In this document: piece after piece, positions 36,095 through 44,280 of the stretch
Layout of the letters: every line of letters begins with the position of its first letter
Position numbering within the stretch: position 1 is the stretch's first letter
From: Phocaeicola faecium
GTDB lineage: Bacteria; Bacteroidota; Bacteroidia; Bacteroidales; Bacteroidaceae
Length of the DNA: 64,000 nt
Assembly: GCF_014837055.1 (NCBI RefSeq)
Contig: NZ_JACSPQ010000001.1
Coordinates: 48,935-112,934 of the forward strand
Direction of reading: 5' to 3'
The notes under the pieces: model-generated
Told to the model about the DNA's origin: nothing
Database searches by the model: none
Seen by the model: the letters and a program-made list of their open reading frames with translations, nothing else
Translations under genes and position numbers: made by a program

Positions 36095-37129
36095 ATGAAA
36101 GAGAGAATTTTGGTTACAGGAGGAACCGGATATATTGGTTCACACACTGTCGTTGAACTACAAAATAGTGGTTATGAAGTTGTTATTGTAGATAATCTTT
36201 CAAATTCCCGCGCCGATGTAGTTGACCATATCGAACAAATCACCGGAATCCGTCCGGCTTTTGAAAAAGTAGACTGTTTGGATTATGCAGCGTTGGATGG
36301 CGTATTTGCCAAATATCCGGGAATTAAAGGTATTATTCATTTTGCAGCAAGTAAAGCAGTTGGTGAGTCGGTTCAGAAACCTTTGCTGTATTATCGGAAT
36401 AATATTGTTTCACTGATTAACTTGTTGGAATTGATGCCGAAACATGAAGTGAAAGGCATTATCTTCTCTTCTTCATGTACCGTTTACGGACAGCCGGACA
36501 AACTTCCGGTAACCGAAGAGGCTCCGATTAAGAAAGCTGAATCTCCTTATGGAAACACGAAACAAATCAATGAGGAAATTATCCATGATACGATTGCTTC
36601 GGGAGTTCCGGTTCAGGCTATCCTGTTGCGTTACTTTAATCCGATAGGCGCACATCCTACGGCGTTGATTGGTGAACTGCCGAACGGAGTTCCTCAAAAT
36701 CTGATTCCGTATCTTACTCAGACTGCAATGGGTATCCGCGAAAAACTGAGCGTGTTTGGCGACGACTATAATACACCCGACGGTTCTTGCATCCGCGACT
36801 ATATTTATGTAGTGGATTTGGCTAAAGCACACGTTACGGCGATGAATCGTATCTTGGAAGACAAGCAGAAGAGCAAGGTCGAGGTATTCAATATTGGTAC
36901 GGGTCGCGGACTCTCTGTGCTTGAGCTGATTAAGGCTTTCGAGGCTGCAACGGGAGTGAAACTGAATTATCAGATTGTGGGTCGCCGTGCAGGAGATATC
37001 GAGCAGGTGTGGGCAGACCCCACATACGCAAACGAAGAGCTGGGTTGGAAAGCCGAAACTCCTATCGAAGAGACTTTACGCTCGGCATGGAACTGGCAGT
37101 TACACTTGCGCGAAACAGGAGTAATGTAA
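36095..37129 (+). CDS. galE: UDP-glucose 4-epimerase
   Basis: A 344-residue enzyme that interconverts UDP-glucose and UDP-galactose for galactose use and glycan synthesis. The N-terminus MKERILVTGGTGYIGSHTVV holds the NAD-binding GxxGxxG. Next come the SSSCTVYG catalytic strand and the YxxxK pair in SPYGNTKQ; RYFNPIGAHPTALIGE is the usual substrate-loop region. ATG 36095 is chosen; an in-frame ATG at 36047 would add 16 residues before the family's normal start and overlap the -7-like element. It stands alone, with a terminator 178 bp after its stop. Confidence 0.96.
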   Translation: MKERILVTGGTGYIGSHTVVELQNSGYEVVIVDNLSNSRADVVDHIEQITGIRPAFEKVDCLDYAALDGVFAKYPGIKGIIHFAASKAVGESVQKPLLYYRNNIVSLINLLELMPKHEVKGIIFSSSCTVYGQPDKLPVTEEAPIKKAESPYGNTKQINEEIIHDTIASGVPVQAILLRYFNPIGAHPTALIGELPNGVPQNLIPYLTQTAMGIREKLSVFGDDYNTPDGSCIRDYIYVVDLAKAHVTAMNRILEDKQKSKVEVFNIGTGRGLSVLELIKAFEAATGVKLNYQIVGRRAGDIEQVWADPTYANEELGWKAETPIEETLRSAWNWQLHLRETGVM

Positions 37130-37306
37130 AAAATTAAAGAATAGTTGAACAAAAACGTTTATCAAAACGTTAGTATCATGCAGCGCATTTAGAGCATTCG
37201 CACGTATGTGAATATAGGCTAATGCTTTCTGCCTCTGTAAAACAGGGACGGAGGGTGCTGATTGCATAGTAGTTTTGTCGTGTTTTATTTTGTGTTTGTG
37301 TTGTGG

Positions 37307-37341
37307 CTGTTCTCCGGCGTGAGCCGGGGAACAGTTTTTTT
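37307..37341 (+). terminator. Intrinsic terminator between galE and the GNAT-nitrilase gene
   Basis: A 12-bp stem CTGTTCTCCGGC (37307-37318) with 37323-37334 (one G-U), GTGA loop and seven T. It lies 178 bp after galE; the stretch between (37130-37306) has short symmetries (AACGTT twice; a stem near 37190-37230) and could be a long 3' UTR or small RNA, not resolved. A -7-like TACATTTG for the next gene is at 37373-37380. Confidence 0.88.
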
Positions 37342-37408
37342 ATTTGCGGGTATATGGTGTTGATTTAATTTATACATTTGCATCCGAATTGCAAACAAAT
37401 AAAACATT

Positions 37409-38950
37409 ATGGAACCGATACATAAGATTAATAAGGTAGAGTTGCGCAATCTTCAGATGGAGGATTATGCACAACTTTCCCAATCGTTTACGCGCGTGTA
37501 TGCCGATAAAGATGTGTTTTGGACGAAAGAACAAATCAAAAAGCTGATAACCATCTTCCCCGAAGGTCAGATAGTAACCGTGGTAGATGACAAAATCGTA
37601 GGCTGCGCGCTGTCTATCATCGTAGATTATGACATGGTGAAGGGCGACCATACCTATGCGAAAGTTACCGGAAACGAAACTTTTAACACGCATAATCCGA
37701 AAGGAAACATCCTGTATGGCATCGAGGTGTTCATTCACCCCGAATACCGTGGGCTGCGTTTGGCACGTCGTATGTATGAGTATCGTAAAGAACTGTGCGA
37801 AAAGCTCAACTTGAAAGCCATCATGTTTGGCGGGCGAATCCCGAACTACTACAAGTATGCCGATAAGATGCGCCCGAAGGAATACATTGAAAAGGTGCGT
37901 TCGCGCGAGATTTACGACCCCGTGCTTACCTTCCAGCTTTCGAACGATTTCCACGTGCGCCGTGTGATGCGCAATTACCTGCCCAACGATGAAGAGTCAA
38001 AACATTGTGCCACGCTGCTCCAGTGGGATAACATCTACTATCAGCCGCCTACGGATTCTTACGTCGACCGCAAGACGACGGTGCGTGTAGGGTTGGTTCA
38101 GTGGCAGATGCGTTCGTATAAAACGCTTGACGACGTGTTCGAACAGGTTGAGTTCTTCATTGATGCCGTGTCCGGTTACAAAAGCGACTTCGTATTGTTC
38201 CCCGAATACTTCAACGCTCCGCTGATGGCGAAATTCAACGACATGGGCGAGGCGCAATCCATCCGTGCGCTGGCGCAGTACACCGAGGAGGTGAGAGACC
38301 GCTTCATAGCCCTTGCCATCAAACATAACATCAACATCATCACCGGCAGTATGCCGTATGTGAAGAAAGAAGACAATGCGCTTTATAACGTAGGTTTCCT
38401 CTGCCGCCGTGACGGAACGTATGAGATGTATGAGAAAATTCATGTGACACCCGATGAAGTAAAGAGTTGGGGACTGAGCGGCGGAAAGCGTGTGCAAACC
38501 TTCGATACCGACTGTGCGAAAATCGGTGTGCTGATTTGTTACGACGTGGAGTTCCCCGAACTGTCGCGCCTGATGGCAGATCAAGGGATGCAAATCCTTT
38601 TCGTTCCTTTCCTTACCGATACGCAGAACGGTTATTCGCGCGTAAGGGTCTGTGCGCAGGCGCGTGCCATTGAGAACGAATGTTTTGTGGTGATAGCCGG
38701 TAGCGTGGGCAACCTTCCGCGCGTGCATAACATGGATATCCAGTACGCCCAGTCGGGAGTGTTTACGCCGTGCGATTTCGCTTTCCCCACCGACGGACGC
38801 CGTGCGGAGGCCACTCCGAACACCGAAATGATTCTGGTTTCAGACGTAGACTTGGATTTGCTGAGCGAGCTGCATACGTATGGCAGTGTGCGTAACCTGC
38901 GCGACCGCCGGAACGACCTCTACGAACTGAAGATGAAAAGAACGAATTAA
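37409..38950 (+). CDS. GNAT acetyltransferase-carbon-nitrogen hydrolase fusion
   Basis: A 513-residue cytoplasmic two-domain protein. Residues about 10-190 are a GNAT domain (FIHPEYRGLRLARRMYEYRK is the acetyl-CoA loop). Residues about 224-510 form a nitrilase-superfamily amidohydrolase with the complete catalytic triad E266 (LFPEYFN), K343 (YEKIHVTP) and C377 (LICYDVEFPE). This fusion is recurrent in Bacteroidetes and other bacteria; the amidase probably hydrolyses a small amide and the GNAT part acetylates a related amine, but substrates are not known. It has its own putative promoter and a long 3' hairpin. Confidence 0.9.
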   Translation: MEPIHKINKVELRNLQMEDYAQLSQSFTRVYADKDVFWTKEQIKKLITIFPEGQIVTVVDDKIVGCALSIIVDYDMVKGDHTYAKVTGNETFNTHNPKGNILYGIEVFIHPEYRGLRLARRMYEYRKELCEKLNLKAIMFGGRIPNYYKYADKMRPKEYIEKVRSREIYDPVLTFQLSNDFHVRRVMRNYLPNDEESKHCATLLQWDNIYYQPPTDSYVDRKTTVRVGLVQWQMRSYKTLDDVFEQVEFFIDAVSGYKSDFVLFPEYFNAPLMAKFNDMGEAQSIRALAQYTEEVRDRFIALAIKHNINIITGSMPYVKKEDNALYNVGFLCRRDGTYEMYEKIHVTPDEVKSWGLSGGKRVQTFDTDCAKIGVLICYDVEFPELSRLMADQGMQILFVPFLTDTQNGYSRVRVCAQARAIENECFVVIAGSVGNLPRVHNMDIQYAQSGVFTPCDFAFPTDGRRAEATPNTEMILVSDVDLDLLSELHTYGSVRNLRDRRNDLYELKMKRTN

Positions 38951-38963
38951 TCCTTATTATACT

Positions 38964-39017
38964 ATTGGCGGGTTGACAAATTATGAAGCGTCTTTTCTGA
39001 TTTGCCAATCCGCCAAT
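38964..39017 (+). terminator. Long 3' hairpin after the GNAT-nitrilase gene
   Basis: An 18-bp stem (ATTGGCGGGTTGACAAAT at 38964-38981 with 39000-39017, two G-U pairs), 18-nt loop, then a T/C-rich run. It starts 13 bp after the stop codon. Confidence 0.75.
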
Positions 39018-39090
39018 TCCTTTTATTCCCCTCTTTAGTGTTTTTTTAAATCGTCTGATTTACAATATAATAATCCTTCTCCTAAACTTG

Positions 39091-39179
39091 AAAAATTCTT
39101 CCCATAGAACCGAGGCGTTCTATGGGAAGAATTGGTAAACGCTACCGCATGGGATGAGTTACGCTAACGGTAGTGTTTT
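39091..39179. repeat. 22-bp-pitch box element, copy D (89 bp, four boxes)
   Basis: Left end AAAAATT, boxes CTTCCCATAG 39098-39107, CTATGGGAAG 39120-39129, CTACCGCATG 39142-39151 and CTAACGGTAG 39164-39173, each 22 bp apart, right end TGTTTT. Boxes one and two are exact reverse complements and extend to a perfect 17-bp stem (39094-39110 with 39117-39133). AAACGCTACCG (39137-39147) pairs with 39168-39178. This is the clearest copy: two consecutive hairpins. Confidence 0.9.
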
Positions 39180-39246
39180 AAGAGAATATAAATTCTTATT
39201 TCCCAATCTTTTACTAAAGGAATAGGCAAGAAAACATATCGCCATC

Positions 39247-39425
39247 TAAGAGCCTGTTTAAATTTTCCGATTAAGTATTTTATCCGCCCCCTTTTTGAGT
39301 TTGTTTCCGGTCTGTTTTTCTGTTTTCACTCGTCAGATAGCCCGCTATCCTCCTCGTAAAAAAGGAAAAACATCCTCGAAAACAATTCTCAAACTGAGCA
39401 TAGTAAAATTTAAACGAAGCTCTAA
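39247..39425. mobile_element. MITE-like element with imperfect terminal inverted repeats
   Basis: The left end AGAGCCTGTTTAAATTTT (39249-39266) is mirrored at the right end (39405-39423: AAAATTTAAAC then GA then AGCTCT), about 175 bp overall, with no ORF inside. A small internal hairpin GATAG-CCCG-CTATC lies near 39336-39350. The ends resemble those of the shorter element at 47156. The rest of the 38951-39593 gap is AT-rich with nothing further recognised. Confidence 0.6.
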
Positions 39426-39593
39426 AGTTTAGATGTTATTTCGGTTCGATGATAATGTAATAACATTCTTTGTGAAAGTCCTTACAACTGACCTATATAG
39501 AACTTAGGGTCGATCGTACAAAATGAAAGCTGATTTTTTAATGACCGATTGGATTAAATAAGCTCAAATAAAAATCAAAAAAGTAAGTAAAAA

Positions 39594-39635
39594 TTTGTTT
39601 ATGTAAAAGAGTTTCTTTACTTTTGAAGTAAAGAA
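39594..39635 (+). promoter_or_regulatory. Consensus promoter overlapped by a palindrome, ahead of the small-protein operon
   Basis: -33 TTTG (39594-39597), 20-bp spacer, -7 TACTTTTG (39618-39625). A perfect 10-bp inverted repeat TTCTTTACTT/AAGTAAAGAA (39613-39622, 39626-39635) covers the -7 region, so a bound repressor would block initiation. As RNA the same sequence would start too late to form a hairpin, favouring an operator. Confidence 0.65.
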
Positions 39636-39714
39636 TATTTTTCTATTGGCGGAAATTCCTTTTATACTATAAAACTAATTTCTCTGTATTATTAACTTCT
39701 AAATCTGTAGTATT

Positions 39715-39915
39715 ATGAAAAAAGTTCGATTTCTTGCCCCGGTAATTTGTTTTAATGATGACTTTTAGTTGCAACAATTCTGTACTACGAGTCAAAGCGC
39801 AACTACTTCGCAAGAGATAACTACCGCACCGGCTCTTTATCTTGACGGCTGTCTGATAGAACCTATTTCAGAGCCTAAGACAGAAGCCGAAGCTATTTTC
39901 GGACAGCAATATTGA
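39715..39915 (+). pseudogene. Small lipoprotein gene broken by frameshifts
   Basis: ATG 39715 opens MKKVRFLAPVICF, then an extra base in TTTTAATGATG breaks the frame; without it the signal would continue as FMMTFSCNNS, a lipobox. A second frame change near 39785-39795 leads to SATTSQEITTAPALYLDG and CLIEPISEPKTEAEAIFGQQ before TGA at 39913. The three pieces together read as one secreted lipoprotein of about 65 residues. Two shifts within ~50 bp argue for real decay, though assembly errors are not excluded. It leads a three-gene unit with the two membrane proteins behind it (4-bp gap). Confidence 0.6.
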
Positions 39916-39919
39916 TACC

Positions 39920-40120
39920 ATGAAAGTGAAAACAAAGATAAGATTGAAGCGTATTGTGGTTATCCTTTTAATTCTTTTGTATTGTTTTTGGGTTGAATAC
40001 AGCGATTATGGAAAGGCACATCATGAGGTGTTGGCTAATATTCGGTTTATACTGATGATATTATATCCTATCTATCTTTATTTCGATGAAAGGAAATATA
40101 AAGATGATAAGTCTAAGTGA
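39920..40120 (+). CDS. Small two-helix membrane protein, duplicate 1
   Basis: A 66-residue protein: basic start MKVKTKIRLKR, a first membrane helix (IVVILLILLYCFWVEY), a conserved polar turn SDYGKAHHEVLANIRF and a second helix (ILMILYPIYLYF) with a charged C-terminus DERKYKDDKSK. It is clearly homologous to the next gene along its whole length. It begins 4 bp after the lipoprotein pseudogene and is served by the promoter at 39594. I do not recognise the family; the layout of two short helices with charged ends could fit a stress-related membrane peptide, an immunity protein or a toxin-like peptide. Confidence 0.7.
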   Translation: MKVKTKIRLKRIVVILLILLYCFWVEYSDYGKAHHEVLANIRFILMILYPIYLYFDERKYKDDKSK

Positions 40121-40160
40121 TGAGTTGTTTAGCGAAGTGAATCAGTTTTTTATTTGTGCC

Positions 40161-40358
40161 ATGAAAGTAAAAACCAAGTTAAGGTTAAGACAAATAGTAC
40201 TCTCCCTTTTGTTCATTGTTTATGTTTATTGGGTTGAGTATAGTGACTTTGGGAAAGCACATTATGATGTGTTGGGCAACACTCGGTTTCCATTAATGGT
40301 GTTGATTAGTATCTATTTTTATTTCGATGAGAAAAGATATAAAAAGAATAAAGGTTAA
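40161..40358 (+). CDS. Small two-helix membrane protein, duplicate 2
   Basis: A 65-residue paralogue of the preceding protein (MKVKTKLRLRQIVLSLLFIV, WVEYSDFGKAHYDVLGNTRF, YFYFDEKRYKKNKG). I start at ATG 40161 because the alignment with duplicate 1 begins exactly there; the in-frame ATG at 40086 lies inside duplicate 1 and would add 25 unrelated residues. About two-thirds of positions are identical or similar. Divergence of the two copies with retained WVEYSD-GKAH motif suggests selection on both. It is followed by a convergent hairpin. Confidence 0.7.
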   Translation: MKVKTKLRLRQIVLSLLFIVYVYWVEYSDFGKAHYDVLGNTRFPLMVLISIYFYFDEKRYKKNKG

Positions 40359-40362
40359 GATG

Positions 40363-40400
40363 GTCGGTTGACGGAATGTTTATGCGTTTCGTCAACCGAC
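40363..40400. terminator. Hairpin between the small-protein operon and rfbC
   Basis: An 11-bp stem GTCGGTTGACG (40363-40373) with 40390-40400 lies between two convergent genes, 4 bp after one stop and 7 bp from the other. It probably acts on both strands. Confidence 0.7.
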
Positions 40401-40407
40401 TGTATTG

Positions 40408-40959
40408 TCAATCAAACAGCCATTCAGCGTCTTTCAGCAGCGGATGGTGCTTGTCTTTCTCTGAAAGAATAACCTTGTCGGCGGGAATACGCCAATCGAT
40501 GCCCAATGCCGGGTCGTTCCACGCGATGGCACCTTCGCTTTGAGGCGCGTAAAAGTTATCGCATTTGTATTGGAAAATGACCTCGTCGCTTAATACGCTG
40601 AAACCGTGGGCAAAACCATGCGGGATGAATAGTTGGCGATGATTGTCCTCGGTCAATTCTACCGCCACGTGCTGCCCGAACGTGGGCGAACTCTTGCGGA
40701 TGTCTACCGCCACATCCAATACCGCTCCCTTTACCACACGTACCAGTTTGCTTTGCGCGTATGGAGGCTTCTGGAAATGCAGTCCGCGCAACACGCCGTA
40801 ACTCGACTTGCTTTCATTATCCTGCACAAAACGTACCGTGCCTACTTTTTGGTCGAAATCGCGCTGCGAAAACGACTCAAAGAAATATCCCCGCCCGTCG
40901 TTAAACAAGCGAGGTTCGATGATAACTACCCCCTCGATGGGAGTTTTGATTACTTCCAT
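40408..40959 (-). CDS. rfbC: dTDP-4-dehydrorhamnose 3,5-epimerase
   Basis: A 183-residue cupin-fold enzyme of dTDP-L-rhamnose synthesis. Family motifs are present: FNDGRGYFFESFSQRDFDQK, FVQDNESKSSYGVLRGLHFQ (catalytic His in RGLH), VLDVAVDIRKSSPTFG and FIPHGFAHGFSVLSDE (active-site region), then QYKCDNFYAPQSEGAI. It is 5 bp downstream of rfbA and co-transcribed with it. rfbB and rfbD, which complete the pathway, are not in the window. Confidence 0.96.
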   Translation of the reverse strand: MEVIKTPIEGVVIIEPRLFNDGRGYFFESFSQRDFDQKVGTVRFVQDNESKSSYGVLRGLHFQKPPYAQSKLVRVVKGAVLDVAVDIRKSSPTFGQHVAVELTEDNHRQLFIPHGFAHGFSVLSDEVIFQYKCDNFYAPQSEGAIAWNDPALGIDWRIPADKVILSEKDKHHPLLKDAEWLFD

Positions 40960-40964
40960 ATAGC

Positions 40965-41876
40965 TTATAATTCTGTTGAGTATTCTTTTTGGTTACGATT
41001 CAGTTCGTCTATCACTTTCAGCAGATACTGTCCGTATTGGTTTTTCAGCATCGGCTGCGCCAATTCACGCATCTTCTCCTCGGTAATCCAACCTTGCCGC
41101 AAGGCGATTCCTTCCAAACACGCTACTTTCAGCCCCTGACGCTTCTCGATTACTTCAATGTAAGTCGAAGCCTCGGCAAGCGAATCGTGCGTACCCGTGT
41201 CGAGCCACGCGAATCCTCGTCCCAATGTCTGCACCTTCAGTTCGCCATCGGCAAGAAAAAGCTGGTTGACAGTGGTTATCTCCAACTCGCCGCGAGCAGA
41301 CGGTTTGATATGTTTCGCTATATCTACCACCTTGTTCGGATAGAAATAAAGTCCCGTAACGGCGTAATTCGATTTCGGATGCGCAGGCTTCTCTTCGATG
41401 GAAAGACAATTCCCGTTGCGGTCGAACTCTGCCACTCCGTAACGTTCCGGGTCGCTCACCCAATAACCGAACACCGTAGCCTTGCCTTCCTCCTCTGCTG
41501 TGCGGACCGCCTCTTTCAGCATGACGGTGAAACCGTTTCCGTGAAAGATGTTGTCGCCCAAAACAAGGCAGGCTGCATCATTGCCGATAAATTCTTCGCC
41601 GATAATGAAAGCCTGAGCCAATCCGTCGGGCGACGGCTGCTCGGCATATTCAAAGCGGACTCCGAAATCGCTTCCGTCTCCTAACAGGCGGCGGAATCCC
41701 GGCAAGTCGTGCGGCGTAGAGATTATCAGGATGTCCCGTATCCCGGCAAGCATCAACACCGAAATCGGGTAATATATCATCGGTTTGTCAAAAATAGGGA
41801 GCAACTGCTTTGATACTCCTTTGGTGATGGGGTAGAGGCGTGTGCCCGACCCTCCGGCTAAAACAATGCCTTTCAT
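40965..41876 (-). CDS. rfbA: Glucose-1-phosphate thymidylyltransferase
   Basis: A 303-residue nucleotidyltransferase that joins dTTP and glucose-1-phosphate to give dTDP-glucose, the first step to dTDP-rhamnose. The N-terminus [20 protein letters not shown] is the nucleotide-binding signature; [32 protein letters not shown] and [13 protein letters not shown] are diagnostic of RmlA. First gene of the rfbA-rfbC pair on the minus strand; a -7-like TTACTTTG (41906-41913 complement) lies about 30 bp upstream. The product feeds O-antigen or capsule synthesis encoded elsewhere. Confidence 0.97.
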   Translation of the reverse strand: MKGIVLAGGSGTRLYPITKGVSKQLLPIFDKPMIYYPISVLMLAGIRDILIISTPHDLPGFRRLLGDGSDFGVRFEYAEQPSPDGLAQAFIIGEEFIGNDAACLVLGDNIFHGNGFTVMLKEAVRTAEEEGKATVFGYWVSDPERYGVAEFDRNGNCLSIEEKPAHPKSNYAVTGLYFYPNKVVDIAKHIKPSARGELEITTVNQLFLADGELKVQTLGRGFAWLDTGTHDSLAEASTYIEVIEKRQGLKVACLEGIALRQGWITEEKMRELAQPMLKNQYGQYLLKVIDELNRNQKEYSTEL

Positions 41877-42038
41877 AAGTGTCGTGAGTTAATGATTTAT
41901 TGTCGCAAAGTAATAAGTTTTTTCGGAAATTACAATGTTTTATCGGCTAAACTCGTGAAAGTAAGCCTGTGTTTCAGCTAAAAGTTTGTATATTTGGGCA
42001 GGTGCTACTTTGATTATGTAAAGAAAACATAAAAGGAT

Positions 42039-42665
42039 ATGAAAAAAGTTGTGATGGCTCTTTTTATGATGTTGAGTTTCGCTTCACTTCAGGCACAAGA
42101 AAAGTGGAGCCTCAATTTATCCGGCGGTTACGAGAACTTTCCGGAGAATCCTTATAATAAAGACGGTTACCGCTTGGGCGGAGAAGTGCGTTGTTATTTA
42201 AAAAGTCAGCTATATGCACTGTTTGATTTCTATGTTGGTTCTAATCAAGGAAGCAAAACGCTGTCTTATCTGGATTTGAATTCAGAAATGCAGCGGGGTA
42301 AACTTGATTGGAAGCGGCGTGAATATGGTATCGACTGGGGCTTTGGTTGGGAATTTATGCAGCTTTACCAGCATTCGCTTTATGTACAAGGCTCGTTGGG
42401 CGTACTGATATGTAACGAGCATCGTCCGAAGCAAGACTGGAACGGAAACTTGCTTAGCGAGGTGGAAAAAGGCAGAGAGGTACATACTTCCATTGGTTTG
42501 TCGTTAGGCTATGACTACCATCTGACCGATCATTGGTTAGTGGGTGTGAATTATACCGGTTATTTGCATTGGGGTGGGTTAGATAAAGTGGTATCGCTCT
42601 GGATACTGGATAACTCTACTTACTTTCAGCATACGATAAATGCCCGCATTGGCTGGGTGTTTTAA
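42039..42665 (+). CDS. Small outer-membrane barrel-like protein
   Basis: A 208-residue exported protein with signal peptide (to about 19, SLQAQ) and eight or so amphipathic beta strands ending in INARIGWVF, the aromatic C-terminus of a porin-like barrel. Strand phrases such as YRLGGEVRCYLKSQLYALFD and HTSIGLSLGYDYHLTDHWLV fit an OmpW/OmpA-sized eight-stranded barrel. No family was recognised. It lies 39 bp upstream of the lipoprotein gene and may be co-transcribed. Confidence 0.7.
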   Translation: MKKVVMALFMMLSFASLQAQEKWSLNLSGGYENFPENPYNKDGYRLGGEVRCYLKSQLYALFDFYVGSNQGSKTLSYLDLNSEMQRGKLDWKRREYGIDWGFGWEFMQLYQHSLYVQGSLGVLICNEHRPKQDWNGNLLSEVEKGREVHTSIGLSLGYDYHLTDHWLVGVNYTGYLHWGGLDKVVSLWILDNSTYFQHTINARIGWVF

Positions 42666-42704
42666 TCAATTTATATCATCCGAAGAAGAACAAAGAAAGA
42701 TTAT

Positions 42705-43052
42705 ATGAACAAGAAAAGTTTTTTGGCAGCGGCAGTCTGTTTGATGACGCTTGCCGGTTGTACACAGAAGACGGAACTTCCGGAAAACCCTCAAGATAAG
42801 GAGGAATATCGTGATAGTCAGGGAAACAGTTGGATTTACAATGCAATGCTGATGCGCTGGGCACTGATGCCTTCGCCTATGAACGGATTAACCACTACGC
42901 ATTATTATTATCCGCAGTCCGGTTCGTGGACCGATGCCAACGGTCAGCGTGTCAGTGCTCCTTCGAAAGTGAATGTCAGCAGAAATACATCGTCAAAATC
43001 GAGCGGCAATGTATTCGGTACTACGCGCCGTTCAAATTCTATTCATGCTTAA
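42705..43052 (+). CDS. Small lipoprotein upstream of an ATP-grasp gene (YgiB-like position)
   Basis: A 115-residue lipoprotein: signal peptide with lipobox LAGC (Cys19), a charged spacer, a central part YRDSQGNSWIYNAMLMRWAL and GLTTTHYYYPQSGSWTDANG, and a Ser/Asn-rich tail with basic end RRSNSIHA. It is 12 bp upstream of the glutathionylspermidine-synthase-like gene. In E. coli the ATP-grasp protein YgiC is likewise preceded by the lipoprotein YgiB, and the low-complexity Ser-rich tail is similar in style. Homology is not proven; the pairing is the main evidence. Confidence 0.65.
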   Translation: MNKKSFLAAAVCLMTLAGCTQKTELPENPQDKEEYRDSQGNSWIYNAMLMRWALMPSPMNGLTTTHYYYPQSGSWTDANGQRVSAPSKVNVSRNTSSKSSGNVFGTTRRSNSIHA

Positions 43053-43064
43053 TGTATCTGCAAT

Positions 43065-44192
43065 ATGGAGCGTATATCAATTTCGCCTCGCCGTGATTAC
43101 CAGACGAAGATAGAGGCATTGGGATTTGATTTTCACGGAAGTTATTGGCGCGAAGAAGCCTATTACCGTTTATCGCCTGAAGAAACCGAACGCTTGGAGA
43201 CGGCTACCGTAGAAGCATACAGGATGTATTGCGATACTGCACAATACATCATCGAAGAGAAGCCGGAGTTTATGGAGCGTATTTTAAATCTTCCTCCGGA
43301 AATCATCGAGCGCATCCGTCAGTCGTGGAATGATGACGAACTGAGTCTTTACGGGCGTTTCGATTTCATGTTTGACGAAGAGGGGATACCAAAGATATTG
43401 GAATTCAATGCCGATACTCCTACATCGCTGTTAGAGGCTTCCGTCATCCAGTGGCAATGGAAAGAAGATGTATTCCCGGAACTCGACCAATATAACGGCA
43501 TCCATGAAGGGTTGGTACAATCGTGGAAAGACATCTTCCCGCAAGGCAGTGACATACATTTTGCCGGAGCATTGGAAGAATCGGAAGATACGGGTACGTT
43601 ACAATACCTTGCCAGTACGGCAATGGAAGCCGGTTTCTCCACGCGCGTGCTGGATATCAACGCACTTAACCTTCAAGACGGGAAGTTTACCGACCCTTCG
43701 GGGGAATTGGTGAAGCGTTGCTTTAAACTCTATCCGTGGGAATGGATGGCAGATGAAAGTCCCGACGGTTGTCTGGCAGACGTGGTATGGCTGGAGCCGA
43801 TTTGGAAGTTGGTCATGTCGAATAAAGCAATTCTCTGTACACTATTCGAATTGTTTCCGGATTCTTCCTATGTGCTTCCCTGCTTCTTGTCACGTCCTAA
43901 AACGGGAACATTCTGCAAGAAACCGGTGTTCTCCCGCGAGGGGCATAACGTAAGTATTGTAGATATTCGCGATTGGGAGGAACATTTCCTGCTTCCCGAA
44001 ACCGAGGGCGATTATAATACGGGGGCTTATGTTTATCAGCAATATGTGAAGCCAACCACTTACGCCGGGCGTTACCCTGTTATAGGTTCATGGGTGATAG
44101 GTGGCGAACCGGGTGGAATCGGCATCCGTGAGAATCGTACGGAGATAACAGACAATCTGTCTGAGTTCGTTCCGCATGTAATAGCCGGATAA
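43065..44192 (+). CDS. Glutathionylspermidine synthase-family ATP-grasp protein (YgiC/YjfC-like)
   Basis: A 375-residue cytoplasmic ATP-grasp ligase of the GSP_synth family. Typical motifs: LYGRFDFMFDEEGIPKILEF with the catalytic FNADTPTSLLEAS, EPIWKLVMSNKAIL, then YVLPCFL, PVFSREGHNVSI and YQQYVKPTTYAGRYPVIGSW with GGEPGGIGIREN. The length fits the stand-alone YgiC group, which lacks the amidase domain of Gss. Relatives join an amine to a peptide carboxyl; the true substrate of YgiC is not settled. It forms an operon with the lipoprotein 12 bp upstream and is closed by a terminator. Confidence 0.88.
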   Translation: MERISISPRRDYQTKIEALGFDFHGSYWREEAYYRLSPEETERLETATVEAYRMYCDTAQYIIEEKPEFMERILNLPPEIIERIRQSWNDDELSLYGRFDFMFDEEGIPKILEFNADTPTSLLEASVIQWQWKEDVFPELDQYNGIHEGLVQSWKDIFPQGSDIHFAGALEESEDTGTLQYLASTAMEAGFSTRVLDINALNLQDGKFTDPSGELVKRCFKLYPWEWMADESPDGCLADVVWLEPIWKLVMSNKAILCTLFELFPDSSYVLPCFLSRPKTGTFCKKPVFSREGHNVSIVDIRDWEEHFLLPETEGDYNTGAYVYQQYVKPTTYAGRYPVIGSWVIGGEPGGIGIRENRTEITDNLSEFVPHVIAG

Positions 44193-44224
44193 TGATAAGA
44201 AGATTCAGCAAATAATAAAAACGA

Positions 44225-44255
44225 AAAAGGCTGCCCTTTCAGTGAGCAGCCTTTT
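44225..44255. terminator. Terminator between the ATP-grasp gene and rpsA
   Basis: A 10-bp stem AAAAGGCTGC (44225-44234) with GCAGCCTTTT (44246-44255), 11-nt loop, between convergent genes. A and T runs on both sides make it functional in both directions. Confidence 0.85.
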
Positions 44256-44280
44256 CTGTGTTATTATGTGAAGTGAAGAT

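Noticed and set aside
40086..40160. Upstream start of small membrane protein duplicate 2
   Set aside because: It overlaps duplicate 1, and homology between the two copies begins at ATG 40161.
40408..41876. Complete dTDP-rhamnose or capsule locus
   Set aside because: Only rfbA and rfbC are present; no rfbB, rfbD, glycosyltransferases or polymerase nearby.
42830..43096. 88-aa plus-strand ORF across the lipoprotein and ATP-grasp junction
   Set aside because: Out of frame with two well-supported genes and with no coding features of its own.
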